A stretch of 25,000 bases of DNA from Cryptomeria japonica. Its lineage: Eukaryota; Streptophyta; Pinopsida; Cupressales; Cupressaceae. Below the pieces are notes generated by a model. That model was not told where the DNA came from. It worked only from the letters and a program-made list of their open reading frames with translations, and ran no database searches. Below, piece by piece: positions 9,817-17,920 of the stretch (position 1 is its first letter; the number at the start of each line of letters is the position of its first letter). The stretch spans positions 335,001 to 360,000 of the forward strand of contig NW_026728913.1 in the NCBI RefSeq assembly GCF_030272615.1, in the 5' to 3' direction. The position numbers and the translations under genes are program-made.

Positions 9817-9848
9817 CCTCCCCTATATAAGCTATTTGTCTGATTCTC
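9817..9848 (-). promoter_or_regulatory. Promoter core 9
   Basis: 157-bp family. Here the adjacent stem is longest: TAGGGGAG at 9789-9796 pairs with CTCCCCTA at 9818-9825. Confidence 0.5.
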
Positions 9849-9973
9849 ATACATGTGTAGTCTACAGGAGCAATTAGGACATCGACCCCAACTTTTGACT
9901 TCTTAACGAAAACAAGGTCTTTGAGGTTGACGTAATGCGCACAACCAGGGGAGTCGACCCATCAAACCCAACA

Positions 9974-10005
9974 CCTCCCCTATATAAGCTATTTGTCCGA
10001 TTCTC
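9974..10005 (-). promoter_or_regulatory. Promoter core 10
   Basis: 157-bp family, exactly 157 bp from copy 9, with TTTGTCCGATTCTC on the + strand as in the left families rather than TTTGTCTGATTCTC. Confidence 0.5.
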
Positions 10006-10130
10006 ATACATGTGTAGCCTGCAGGAGCCATTAGGACATTGACCCCAACTTTTGACTTCTTAACGAAAACAAGGTCTTTGAGGTTGGCGTAATGCGCACA
10101 ACCAAGGGAGTTGACCCATCAAACCCAACA

Positions 10131-10162
10131 CCTCCCCTATATAAGCTATTTGTCTGATTCTC
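10131..10162 (-). promoter_or_regulatory. Promoter core 11
   Basis: 157-bp family. The left partner of the stem is AAGGGAG, one base off a perfect match to CTCCCCT. Confidence 0.48.
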
Positions 10163-10350
10163 ATACATGTGTAGCCTGCAACAACGATTAGGACATCCAC
10201 CCCAACTTCTGAATTCGTCTGCGTTGACCGCACCAAAGGTGCACGCCTTGGTGCTCACCAAAATCCGACTTCCGACTTCTTCTGCTATGCGGGGTCTTTG
10301 AGGTTGGCGCAGTGCGCACAACCAGGGGAGTCAACCCACCGAATGCAACA

Positions 10351-10382
10351 CCTCCCCTATATAAGCTATTTGTCTGATTCTC
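10351..10382 (-). promoter_or_regulatory. Promoter core 12
   Basis: Core in the unit lengthened to 220 bp by a GGTGCAC-rich insert. The core itself is unchanged. Confidence 0.48.
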
Positions 10383-10507
10383 ATACATGCGTAGACTGCA
10401 GCAATGATTAGGACATCCACCCCAACTTTTGACTTCTTAAACAAGACAGGGTCTTTGAAGTTGGTGCAGTGCACACAACCAGGGGAGTCGACCCATCAAA
10501 CGCAACA

Positions 10508-10540
10508 CCTCCCCTATATAAAGCTATTTGTCCGATTCTC
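10508..10540 (-). promoter_or_regulatory. Promoter core 13, one-base insertion
   Basis: Rightmost core. The + strand reads TATATAAAGC instead of TATATAAGC, so the - strand is GCTTTATATAGGGG. It is the only copy with a length change in the TATA region and the most distal in the leftward model, so it may be inactive. Confidence 0.42.
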
Positions 10541-10597
10541 ATACGTGTAGTCTGCAGCAGCGATTAGGACATCGACCCCAACTTCCGAATTCGTTTG

Positions 10598-10800
10598 CAT
10601 TGACCGCACCAAAGGTGCACGCCTTGGTGTGCACCCTGGAGTGCACTTTGGTGCTCACCTCGGTGCACACTTTGGTGTGCACCTCGGTGTGCACCAAAGG
10701 TGCGCACCTTGGAGCGCACCAAAGGTGTACACTTTGGAGCGCACCACATAGGGTCTTTGAGAGGTTGGCGCAGTGCGCACACCAAGGTGGGTGTTGAGGT
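10598..10800. repeat. Cluster of GGTGNNCACC palindromes
   Basis: A dense run of self-complementary or near self-complementary elements: GGTGCAC, GGTGTGCACC, GGTGCTCACC and GGTGCGCACC, spaced by AAAG, CTTGG or CTCGG. It joins the promoter-bearing repeats to the G-rich minisatellite, and the same elements dominate the 5S-bearing unit further right. Open frames here are products of the repeats. Confidence 0.8.
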
Positions 10801-12440
10801 GCGTGCCGAGGTGGGTGGGTGCTAGGGTGCGCTCCATGGTGGGTGCCAGGGTGGGTGCGTGCTAGGGTGGATTCCAAAGAGGGTCATAGGGTGGGTGCCA
10901 AGGTGGGTTGGTGATATAGTGGGTTCAAAGGTGGGTACTAGGGTGGGTTCCAAGGTGGGTCACAAGTTGGGTGCCAGGATGCGTGGGTGTTAGGTTGGGT
11001 GCCAAGGTGGGCTCCTGCGTGGGTGGGTGCTAGGGTGGGTTTCAAGGTGGACGCGAGGGCGGGTGCCAAGGTGGGTAACAAGTTGGGTGTTAGGATGGGT
11101 GAGTGCTAGAGTGGGTGCCAAGGTGGGTGGGTGCTAAGGTGGATGCCAAGGTGGTTCACAGGGTGGGTGGGTTCTAGGGTGAGTTCCAAGGTGGGTCACA
11201 GGTTCAGTGCTAGGGTGGGTGTCAAGGCGGGTGTCGAGGTGCCTGGGTGCTAGGGTGTGGATGCCAATGTGGGTCATAGGGTGGGTACTAGGGTGGGCTG
11301 CAATGTGGGTGCCAAGGTGGGTAACATGCTCGGTGGGTTCTAAATTGGGTGCCAGGGTGGGTGTGCACCCACCTTGCCCGAGGTGGGTGCCAAGGTGCCA
11401 GTGTGGGTGGGTGCTAAGGTGGATGCCAAGGTGGGTGAGAAGGTGGGTGATAGGTTGAGTGGTAGGATGGGTGGGTGCCAAGATGGGTCACAGGGTGGGT
11501 GCAAGGGTGGGTAGGTGCTAGGGTTGGTGTCAGGGTGGGTGGGTGCTAGGTTGGGTTCCAAGGTGGGTGCGAGGGTGAGTGTCAAGGTGGGTCACAGGTT
11601 AGGTGCTAGGATGGGTGAGTGCTAGGGTGCAAAGGTGCCAGGGTGGGTGCTAGGATGGGTCGATGCTAGGGTGAGTGGCAAGGTGGGTCCACAAGTGTCA
11701 AGGTGGGTGCCGAGGTGGGTGCCAAGTCGGCGACTGCTATGGTGGATGCCAAGGTGGGTCACGGGGTGGGTGCCAAGTTGCTAGGTTGGGTTCCAAGGTG
11801 GGTGCCAACGTGGGTGCTAGGGTGCGTGGGTTAAAGGGTGTGTCACAACGTGGGTGCCAGGATGGGTGCGCACCCACACTGGCCAAGACGGGTGCGGGTG
11901 CAAGGTTGGGTTCCAAGCCCGGTCACAGGCTGGGTGCTAGGATGGGTGGGTGCCAAGGTGGGCACCAGGGTGGGTGCACCCACCCTGGCCAAGGTGGGTC
12001 ACGGGGTGGGTCCTAGGGTGGGTAACGGGGTGGGTACTAAGGTGCGTGCCAAGGTGGGTCATAGGGTGGGTGCCAAGGTGGGCACCAGGGTGGGTGTGCA
12101 CCAACCCTAGCCAGGGTAGGTCACGGGGTGGTTGTCGGGGTGGGCGTCAAGGAGCCAAGGTGGGTGGCAAGTAGCCAAGTTGCGTGCCAAGGTGGGTGTC
12201 GGGGTGGGTGCCAAGGATCCAAGGTGGGTGCCAAGGAACCAAGGTGGGTGTCTGGGTGGGTGCCGAGGTGGGAGCCAGGGTGGGTCCCAAGGTGAGTGCA
12301 AAGGTGGGTGCCAGGGTCAAGGTGAGTGCCAATGTGGGTTCCAAGGTGCCAGGGTCAGGGTGAGTGCCAATGTGGGTTCAAAGGTGCTAAGTTGGGTGCG
12401 AGGTTGGGTGCGAGGGTGGGTGGGTGCCAAGGTGTGCTAG
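10786..12440. repeat. G-rich GGTGGGTGCC minisatellite
   Basis: About 1.6 kb built from variants of GGTGGGTGCCAAGGTGGGTGCTAGG, in irregular steps of 10-30 bp with no fixed long period. Guanine runs are concentrated on the + strand. Candidate G-quadruplex motifs include 11021-11039 (GGGTGGGTGCTAGGGTGGG) and 12003-12034, which has six G-runs. Perfect inverted repeats interrupt it, for example GCACCCACCT at 11365-11374 with AGGTGGGTGC at 11381-11390. The last part, from 11976, recurs at 19912-20376. Confidence 0.92.
11965..11988. repeat. 24-bp perfect palindrome at the large-unit boundary
   Basis: Each arm is CCAGGGTGGGTG / CACCCACCCTGG with no loop. The centre lies between 11976 and 11977. The 7,936-bp duplicated unit begins at 11976, so the palindrome centre and the duplication edge coincide. 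At the second unit the left arm is replaced by unrelated GCACCAAG sequence. Confidence 0.85.
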
Positions 12441-12840
12441 GTGGAAGCCCGGGTGGGTCGGCATCCCATGGGTGTCGAGTTGGGTGCCTGATGGGTGCTT
12501 CTTGTCAAGTTTTAGTCGTCGGGACTCATTTCGAGCCTTAGAGGTCGTTTCTTGTCCGGTTGCCCTGTCTTCGACCTGGGAACCCAATTTTGGTCCTCGG
12601 GTCCCATTTTTTTTTGTCTCGCATCCCACTTTTGGCCTGTGGCCTTTTCGGGGTCGATTCTCGTTTTGGGCATCAGAGCATGTTTCTTCTCCTAAAACCC
12701 AATATTTGTTTATTAAGTCTCGGAACACATTTTTGTTCTCGTGGACCCATCATGGGTCTTGGAACGCATTTGTGGTCCTTGGGTCCCATTTTGCATCCCG
12801 AAACTTGTGTTTTGGTGCTTGATCCCTATTTTGGGTGCCC
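12441..12840. other. T-rich spacer segment upstream of 5S
   Basis: No gene is seen. The segment is T-rich on the + strand with loose repeats of GGTCCTCGGGTCCCATTTT (near 12590 and 12776) and CTCGGAACACATTTTTG, perhaps a decayed tandem repeat of about 30-40 bp. A run of ten T lies at about 12607-12616. Two overlapping open frames of 132 and 163 codons cover it but have no family signature, and they also run into the flanking repeat DNA. Confidence 0.6.
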
Positions 12841-13202
12841 ACCTTGCACCAAGTGCGCACCCGGGGCAAACCGAGCGCCTTGGTGCACCGGGGCAAGATC
12901 GAGCGTGCACCCGAGGCGCCCCGAACATGCACCAAGGTGCACTCGGCCCACATGTGAGCGCAGCTCGTTGCGCCCGAGGTGGTGTGTGGGCACCGCGTTG
13001 CAGACGGGACACTGCACGCACACGACGCCCCCTCCAGGTGCACGCACGTAGGCCGGGCCGGGTGCACACCCGACGCCCTAGCAAGGTGCGCGCACCCGGG
13101 CAGGGCTCACACTTGGCGAACGGGGCGCACTTCGCGAGGGAGGGTGTGCACCTCGACGGGGGTGGGTGGCCGGGGTGGATTCGCACGTGGGTCGCGGTTT
13201 GC
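12841..13202. other. GC-rich 5S upstream spacer
   Basis: GC- and CpG-rich DNA made of GCACCCGGGGCAAACCGAGC, GGTGCAC and CACCCGGGC pieces, related to the subrepeats right of the 5S gene but not in tandem register. No gene is seen. Copy 2 differs at 12964 (C to G) and 13034 (C to A). Confidence 0.6.
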
Positions 13203-13230
13203 TAAGTACACACTGCGACAAGCTCATAAC
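13203..13230 (+). promoter_or_regulatory. 5S upstream promoter elements, copy 1
   Basis: TAAGTA at 13203-13208 is centred near -25 to -28 relative to the 5S start, where plant 5S genes carry a TATA-like box, and the base at -1 is C as is usual. The expected GC doublet near -12 is not clearly in place (GC at -9 and -16). The same arrangement precedes the second gene. Confidence 0.55.
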
Positions 13231-13349
13231 GGGTGCGATCATACCAGCATTAGTGCACCGGATCCCATCAGAACTCCGCAGTTAAGCGCGCTTGGGCCGG
13301 AGTAGTACTGGGATGGGTGACCTCCCGGGAAGTCCCGGTGTTGCACCCT
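13231..13349 (+). rRNA. 5S ribosomal RNA, copy 1
   Basis: Full-length plant 5S rRNA, a component of the large ribosomal subunit transcribed by RNA polymerase III. It begins GGGTGCGATCATACCAGC and ends GGTGTTGCACCC. Internal control regions are visible: the A-box region AGTTAAGCGCGCTTGGG at about +50 to +66, the intermediate GGAGTAGTA, and the C-box region GGATGGGTGACCTCCCGGG at about +81 to +99. Helix I pairs GGGTGC with GCACCC, helix IV pairs CTGGG with CCCGG, and helix V pairs CCGG (67-70) with CCGG (105-108). Base 19 is A, which faces C59 in helix II and so leaves a mismatch; copy 2 has G here. The 3' end could be placed a base either way. Confidence 0.97.
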
Positions 13350-13361
13350 TTTTTAGTTTTT
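13349..13361 (+). terminator. Pol III terminator of 5S copy 1
   Basis: Six T at 13349-13354 directly after the GCACCC end, then AG and five more T at 13357-13361, a back-up terminator. This is the standard T-run signal for RNA polymerase III. Confidence 0.9.
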
Positions 13362-13777
13362 CGCCGGGCGTCGCAATGCTATTTGAATAAACCTTTTGCC
13401 CGTTTGCGTTCTCGTCGGGGCCGGGCCGGGCCGGGGTGCGCTGCCCGCACTACCGCGCGCGCGGGGGCGACACCGAGCGCGCACCCGAGGCACCCCGAGC
13501 ACACAGGCCACGGTGCAACCCGGGCGTTGTGCGCGCACCCCGGTGCGCCCGAGGTGCTGCGCGCGCACCCAGGTGAAATCGGTGTGCACCTCGGCCAGTG
13601 CGCGCTCGGTCGAGTCGCGCACGTTGGCCAAGGTGCACGGTGATGTTTCTTACTCTAAGGTTCCGCACCAGACGCCCGGGACAGGTGAGCGAAGCTGGGC
13701 GGGGCCGGGTGCGCGGCCGGGGCAGGTGCACGCAGCTGGAGAGAGCTTTGGAGCACACTTCGGAGCGCACCAATGAT
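13362..13777. other. GC-rich 5S downstream spacer
   Basis: About 400 bases of very GC-rich, CpG-rich DNA with GCGCGCACC and CACCCGAGGC pieces and a GGGGCCGGGCCGGGCCGGGG stretch near 13417-13436. No gene is seen. Open frames of 108-126 codons on both strands overlap and have no recognisable domain. It ends at the first A-rich module. Confidence 0.6.
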
Positions 13778-13890
13778 GCGCTCCATTCAAAAGTTTCCTG
13801 AAAAGGCAAAAAAAGTTGAGATTATAGAATTTCCCACTTGAGAGATTGTAAAAAAAAAAAATTTAAAATGAAGGAAACGCGGGTGCCAAG
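13778..13890. repeat. A-rich module, diverged copy
   Basis: Starts ATGATGCGCTCCATTC, then CCTGAAAAGGCAAAAAAAG, then TTGAGATTATAGAATTTCCC, a run of 12 A, and AACGCGGGTGCCAAGG. It is the same module seen from 15556 on, but more diverged. It marks the start of the subrepeat domain right of 5S. A matching copy lies at 21714-21826. Confidence 0.8.
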
Positions 13891-14517
13891 GTGTGCGCAG
13901 CCCAACCAAGGTGTGCGCACCAAGGCGCCCACCCTGGCGAAGGTGCACGCAAGGTGCGCACCCGAGGCAAACCGGACAATTAACCCAACTTTCGACTTCG
14001 CGCGCACCTTGGAGCGCACTTCGGAGCGCTCCTTGGTGCGCACCAATCTTGGGCACCTCGGAGTGCACCATGGCGCCCACCAAGGTGCGCACCCGGGGCA
14101 AACCGAGCTCCGACTTCGTGCGCACCTTGGAGCGCACGAAAGGTGCGCACCATGGCGCCCACCAAGGTGCGCAGCCCAGCCAAGGCGTGCGCATCAAGGT
14201 GCGCACCCTGGCGAAGGTGCGCACCCGGGGCAAACCGAGCTCCGACTTCGTGCGCACCTTGGAGCGCACAAAAGGTGCGCAACCCAGCCAAGGTGTGCGC
14301 ACCCCGGTCAAACCGAGCTCCGAATCGTGCGCACCAGAGGTGCACGCCATCGTGCGCACCTTGGAGCACACTTCGGAGCCCTCCTTGGTGCGCGCCGATG
14401 TTGCGCACCTCGGAGCGCACCCGGGGAAAACAATGCAATTAACCCGACTTTCGACTTCGTGGGCACCTCGGAGCGCTCTCGGGTTCGCACCTCGGAGCAC
14501 ACCGAGGTGCGCACCTT
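13891..14517. repeat. GC-rich subrepeats, irregular block
   Basis: Built from AAGGTGCGCACCCGGGGCAA, ACCGAGCTCCGACTTCGTGC and GCACCTTGGAGCGCAC in loose order, with ACCGAGC in place of the ACCGGGC seen further right. The GGTGCGCACC palindrome is frequent. Open frames here, including one of 579 codons from 13838, have no stops only because the repeat lacks them. Confidence 0.8.
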
Positions 14518-14575
14518 TGATGCGCTGCCTTCACCAATTTCCAGAAAAGGCAAGAAAACATTGAGAAGGTGTGCG
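14518..14575. repeat. A-rich module, truncated copy
   Basis: TTTGATGCGCTGCCTTCACC, AATTTCCAGAAAAGGCAAGA and AAACATTGAGAAGG are present, then the module stops and GC-rich repeats resume. The ATTTTAAAATTTCCG half is missing. Confidence 0.8.
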
Positions 14576-15555
14576 CACCGAGGTGCCCACCCTGGCGAAG
14601 GTGCACGCGAGGTGCGCACCCGGGGCAAACCGGGCTCCGACTTCGTGCACGCCGCACCTTGGAGCACACTTCGGAGCGCTCCTTGGTGCGCACCAGGGCG
14701 CGCAACCCAGCCGAGGTGCCCACCCCGGCGAAGGTGCACGCGAGGTGCGCACCCGGGGCAAACCGGGCTCCGACTTCGTGCACGCCATGGTGCCCACCGC
14801 GGCGAAGGTGCACGCGAGGTGCGCACCCGGGGCAAACCGGGCTCCGACTTCGTGCACGCCGCACCTTGGAGCACACTTCGGAGCGCTCCTTGGTGCGCAC
14901 CATGGTGCCCACCAGGGCGCGCAACCCCGCCGAAGGTGCACGCGAGGTGCGCACCCGGGGCAAACCGGGCTCCGACTTCGTGCACGCCGCACCTTGGAGC
15001 ACACTTCGGAGCGCTCCTTGGTGCGCACCATGGTGCCCACCAGGGCGCGCAACCCCGCCGAAGGTGCACGCGAGGTGCGCACCCGGGGCAAACCGGGCTC
15101 CGACTTCGTGCACGCCATGGTGCGCACCGCGGCGAAGGTGCGCACCCGGGGCAAACCGGGCTCCGACTTCGTGCACGCCGCACCTTGGAGCACACTTCGG
15201 AGCGCTCCTTGGTGCGCACCAGGGCGCGCAACCCAGCCGAGGTGCCCACCCCGGCGAAGGTGCACGCGAGGTGCGTACCCGGGGCAAACCGGGCTCCGAC
15301 TTCGTGCACGCCGCACCTTGGAGCACACTTCGGAGCGCTCCTTGGTGCGCACCATGGTGCCCACCAGGCCGCGCAACCCAGCCAAGGTGTGCGCACCAAG
15401 GTGCACGCGAGGTGCGCACCCGGGGCAAACCGGGGTCCGACTTCGTGCACGCCGCACCTTGGAGCACACATCGGGGCGCTCCCGGGTTCGCACCGGCGTT
15501 GCGCACCGTGGTGGGCACCTCGGAGCACACCAAGGTGGGCAGCGAGGTGCGCACC
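14576..15555. repeat. GC-rich subrepeats of 128-141 and 63-74 bp
   Basis: GGCAAACCGGGCTCCGACTT recurs at 14624, 14757, 14831, 14959, 15087, 15150 and 15283, with a GGCAAACCGGGGTCC variant at 15424. Spacings are 133, 74, 128, 128, 63, 133 and 141 bp. Long units contain GCACCTTGGAGCACACTTCG and GAGCGCTCCTTGGTGCGC; short units skip that half. Copy 2 has one short unit fewer. Confidence 0.9.
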
Positions 15556-17920
15556 TTTGATGCGATGCCTTCACTAATTTCCATAAAAGGCAAAAAAAAA
15601 ACGAGATTTTAAAATTTCCGTTTTGAAAGATAGTGAGAAAAAGGGAATGCTGGTGCCATCTTGAGCCCGCCCTGGTGCGCAGCCCAGCCAAGGTGTGCGC
15701 ACCAAGGTGCCCACCCTGGCGAAGGTGCGCGCCCGGGCAATTAATCCAACTTCCAACTTCGCGCGCGCCAGGGTGGGAGCGCACCCAACAACCGGGCCTG
15801 GGAAGAGCCAATGCGAGAAACCCCACCAAACGCTCTGACAAAAAAAGAGGGGGCGCTCCAGTAACCCCGCTTCGGAGCGCACCCTGGGCAAACCCAGCCA
15901 AGGTGCCCACCCCGGCCAAGGTGCAGGCGAGGTGCGCACCCGGGGCAAACCGGGCTCCGACAACGTGCACGCCGCACCTTGGAGCACACTTCGTAGCGCT
16001 CCCGGGTGCGCACCTCAGAGCACACCAAGGTGGGCAGCGAGGTGCGCACCTTTGATGCGCTGCCTTCACTAATTTCCAGAAAAGGCAAAAAAAAAAGGAG
16101 ATTTTAAAATTTCCGTTTTGAAAGATAGTGAAAAAAACGGAACGCGCGTGCCATCTTGAGCCCGCCCTGGTGCGCAGCCCAGGTAAGGTGCCCACCCTGG
16201 CAAAGGTGCGCACCCGGGCAATTAACCCTACTTCCGACTTCGTGCGCGCCAGGGTGGCAACCGGGCCTCGGAAGAGCCAATGCGAGAAACCCCACCAAAC
16301 GCTCCGACAAAAAAAGAGGCGGCGCTCCAATAACCCCGCTTCGGAGCGCAGCCGGGGCAAACCCAGCCAAGGTGCCCACCCCGACGAAGGTGCACGCGAG
16401 GTGCGCACCCGGGGCAAACCGGGCTCCGACAACGTGCACGCAGCACCTTGGAGCACACTTCGAAGCACTCCCGGGTGCCCACCGGCGTTGCGCACCGTGG
16501 TGGGCAGCGAGGTGCGCACCTTTGATGCGCTGCCTTCACTAATTTCCAGAAAAAGGCAAAAAAAAATGAGATTTTAAAATTTCCGTTTTGAAAGATAGTG
16601 AAAAAAAAGGAACGCGGGTGCCATCTTGAGCCCGCCCTGGTGCGCAGCCCAGGCAAGGCATGCGCACCAAGGTGCCCACCCGAGGTGCACACCCGGGGCA
16701 AACCGGGCTCCGACTTCGTGCAGGCCGCACCTTGGAGCACACTTCGGAGCGCTCCTTGGTGCGCACCATGGTGCCCACCAGGGCGCGCAACCCAGCCAAG
16801 GTCTGCACACCAAGGTGCCCACCCCGGCGAAGGTGCACGCGAGGTGCGCACCCGGGGCAAACCGGGCTCCGACTTCGTGCACGCCATGGTGCCCACCGCG
16901 GCGAAGGTGCACGCGAGGTGCGCACCCGGGGCAAACCGGGCTCCGACTTCGTGCACGCCGCACCTTGGAGCACACTTCGGAGCGCTCCTTGGTGCGCACC
17001 ATGGTGCCCACCAGGCCGCGCAACCCAGCCAAGGTGTGCGCACCAAGGTGCACGCGAGGTGCGCACCCGGGGCAAACCGGGGTCCGACTTCGTGCACGCC
17101 GCACCTTGGAGCACACATCGGAGCGCTCCCAGGTTCGCACCAGCGTTGCGCACCTTTGATGCGCTGCCTTCACTAATTTCAAGAAAAGGCAAAAAAAAAC
17201 GAGATTTTAAAATTTCCGTTCTGAAAGATAGTGAAAAAAACGGAACGCGGGTGCCATCTTGAGCCCTTCCTGGTGCGCAGCCCAGGCAAGTTGTGCGCAC
17301 CAAGGTGCCCACCCTGGCGGAGGTGCGCGCCCGGGGCAATCCGGGCTCCGACTTCGTGCACTGCATGGTGCCCACCAAGGCGCGCAACCCAGCCAAGGTG
17401 CCCACCGCAGCGAAGGTGCACGCGAGGTGCGCACCCGAGGTGCACACCCGGGGCAAACCGGGCTCCGACTTCGTGCACGCCGCACCTTGGAGCACACTTC
17501 AGAGCGCTCCTTGGTGCGCACCAGGGCGCGCAACCCAGCCGAGGTGCCCACCCCGGCGAAGGTGCACGCGAGGTGCGCACCCGGGGCAAACCGGGCTCCG
17601 ACTTCGTGCACGCCATGGTGCCCACCGCGGCGAAGGTGCGCACCCGGGGCAAACCGGGCTCCGACTTCGTGCACGCCGCACCTTGGAGCACACTTCGGAG
17701 CGCTCCTTGGTGCGCACCATGGTGCCCACCAGGCCGCGCAACCCAGCCAAGGTGTGCGCACCAAGGTGCACGCGAGGTGCGCACCCGGGGCAAACCGGGG
17801 TCCGACTTCGTGCACGCCGCACCTTGGAGCACACATCGGGGCGCTCCCGGGTTCGCACCGGCGTTGCGCACCGTGGTGGGCACCTCGGAGCACACCAAGG
17901 TGGGCAGCGAGGTGCGCACC
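15556..17920. repeat. Higher-order repeat of four A-rich modules, first copy
   Basis: A-rich modules start (TTTGATGCG) at 15556, 16051, 16521 and 17155. Each reads CTTCACTAATTTCCAGAAAA, a run of A, GAGATTTTAAAATTTCCG, TTTTGAAAGATAGTGA and CGGGTGCCATCTTGAGCCC, then GC-rich subrepeats. Intervals are 495, 470, 634 and 766 bp. The first two intervals also hold a distinct segment, GAAGAGCCAATGCGAGAAAC to GCTTCGGAGCGCA. The whole 2,365-bp block is repeated from 17921. Confidence 0.92.
15775..15890. repeat. Conserved non-GGTGC insert with small hairpin
   Basis: The segment GGAAGAGCCAATGCGAGAAA followed by CCCCACCAAACGCTC, a short A-run, and GCGCTCC (15853-15859) paired with GGAGCGC (15874-15880) across a 14-base loop. 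Further copies lie near 16255-16352, 18135-18250, 18620-18718, 23637-23750 and 24117-24213. I do not recognise its function. Confidence 0.65.

Larger units (their letters stand above)
9531..10600. repeat. 157-bp tandem repeats with promoter cores
   Basis: GGTCTTTGAGGTTGG recurs at 9602, 9759, 9916, 10073, 10293 and 10450. Spacing is 157 bp except for one 220-bp interval, where 63 bp carrying GCACCAAAGGTGCACGCCTTGG is inserted at about 10220-10285. Each unit has a promoter core and ends GACATCGACCCCAACTTTTG. The unit is related to the 311-bp repeat but lacks its TCATCGGACCC half. Confidence 0.92.

Noticed and set aside
6354-10540. Polymerase II promoters on the + strand (TATATAAG box)
   Set aside because: Possible from the box alone, but no coding region follows any copy, the conserved flank is on the right of the box, and the - strand reading fits the plant Pol I consensus. 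Kept as the main alternative rather than the call.
10786-12440. Telomere-like G-rich repeat
   Set aside because: The unit is GGTGGGTGCC-like with variable steps, not TTTAGGG or TTAGGG. There is no chromosome-end context.
12560-13051. 163-codon + strand frame and 132-codon partner at 12424-12822
   Set aside because: They overlap one another in different frames, start in the minisatellite or the T-rich segment and end in GC-rich repeat. There is no homology that I recognise, and they are duplicated only because the macro-unit is.
14531-16519. 662-codon open frame on the - strand, and its 668-codon counterpart at 22375-24381
   Set aside because: It lies wholly in tandem subrepeats, overlaps other long frames on both strands, is low-complexity and rich in Arg/Ala/Pro/Cys, and the two copies differ by a frame-shifting 11-bp deletion. 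No domain is recognisable.
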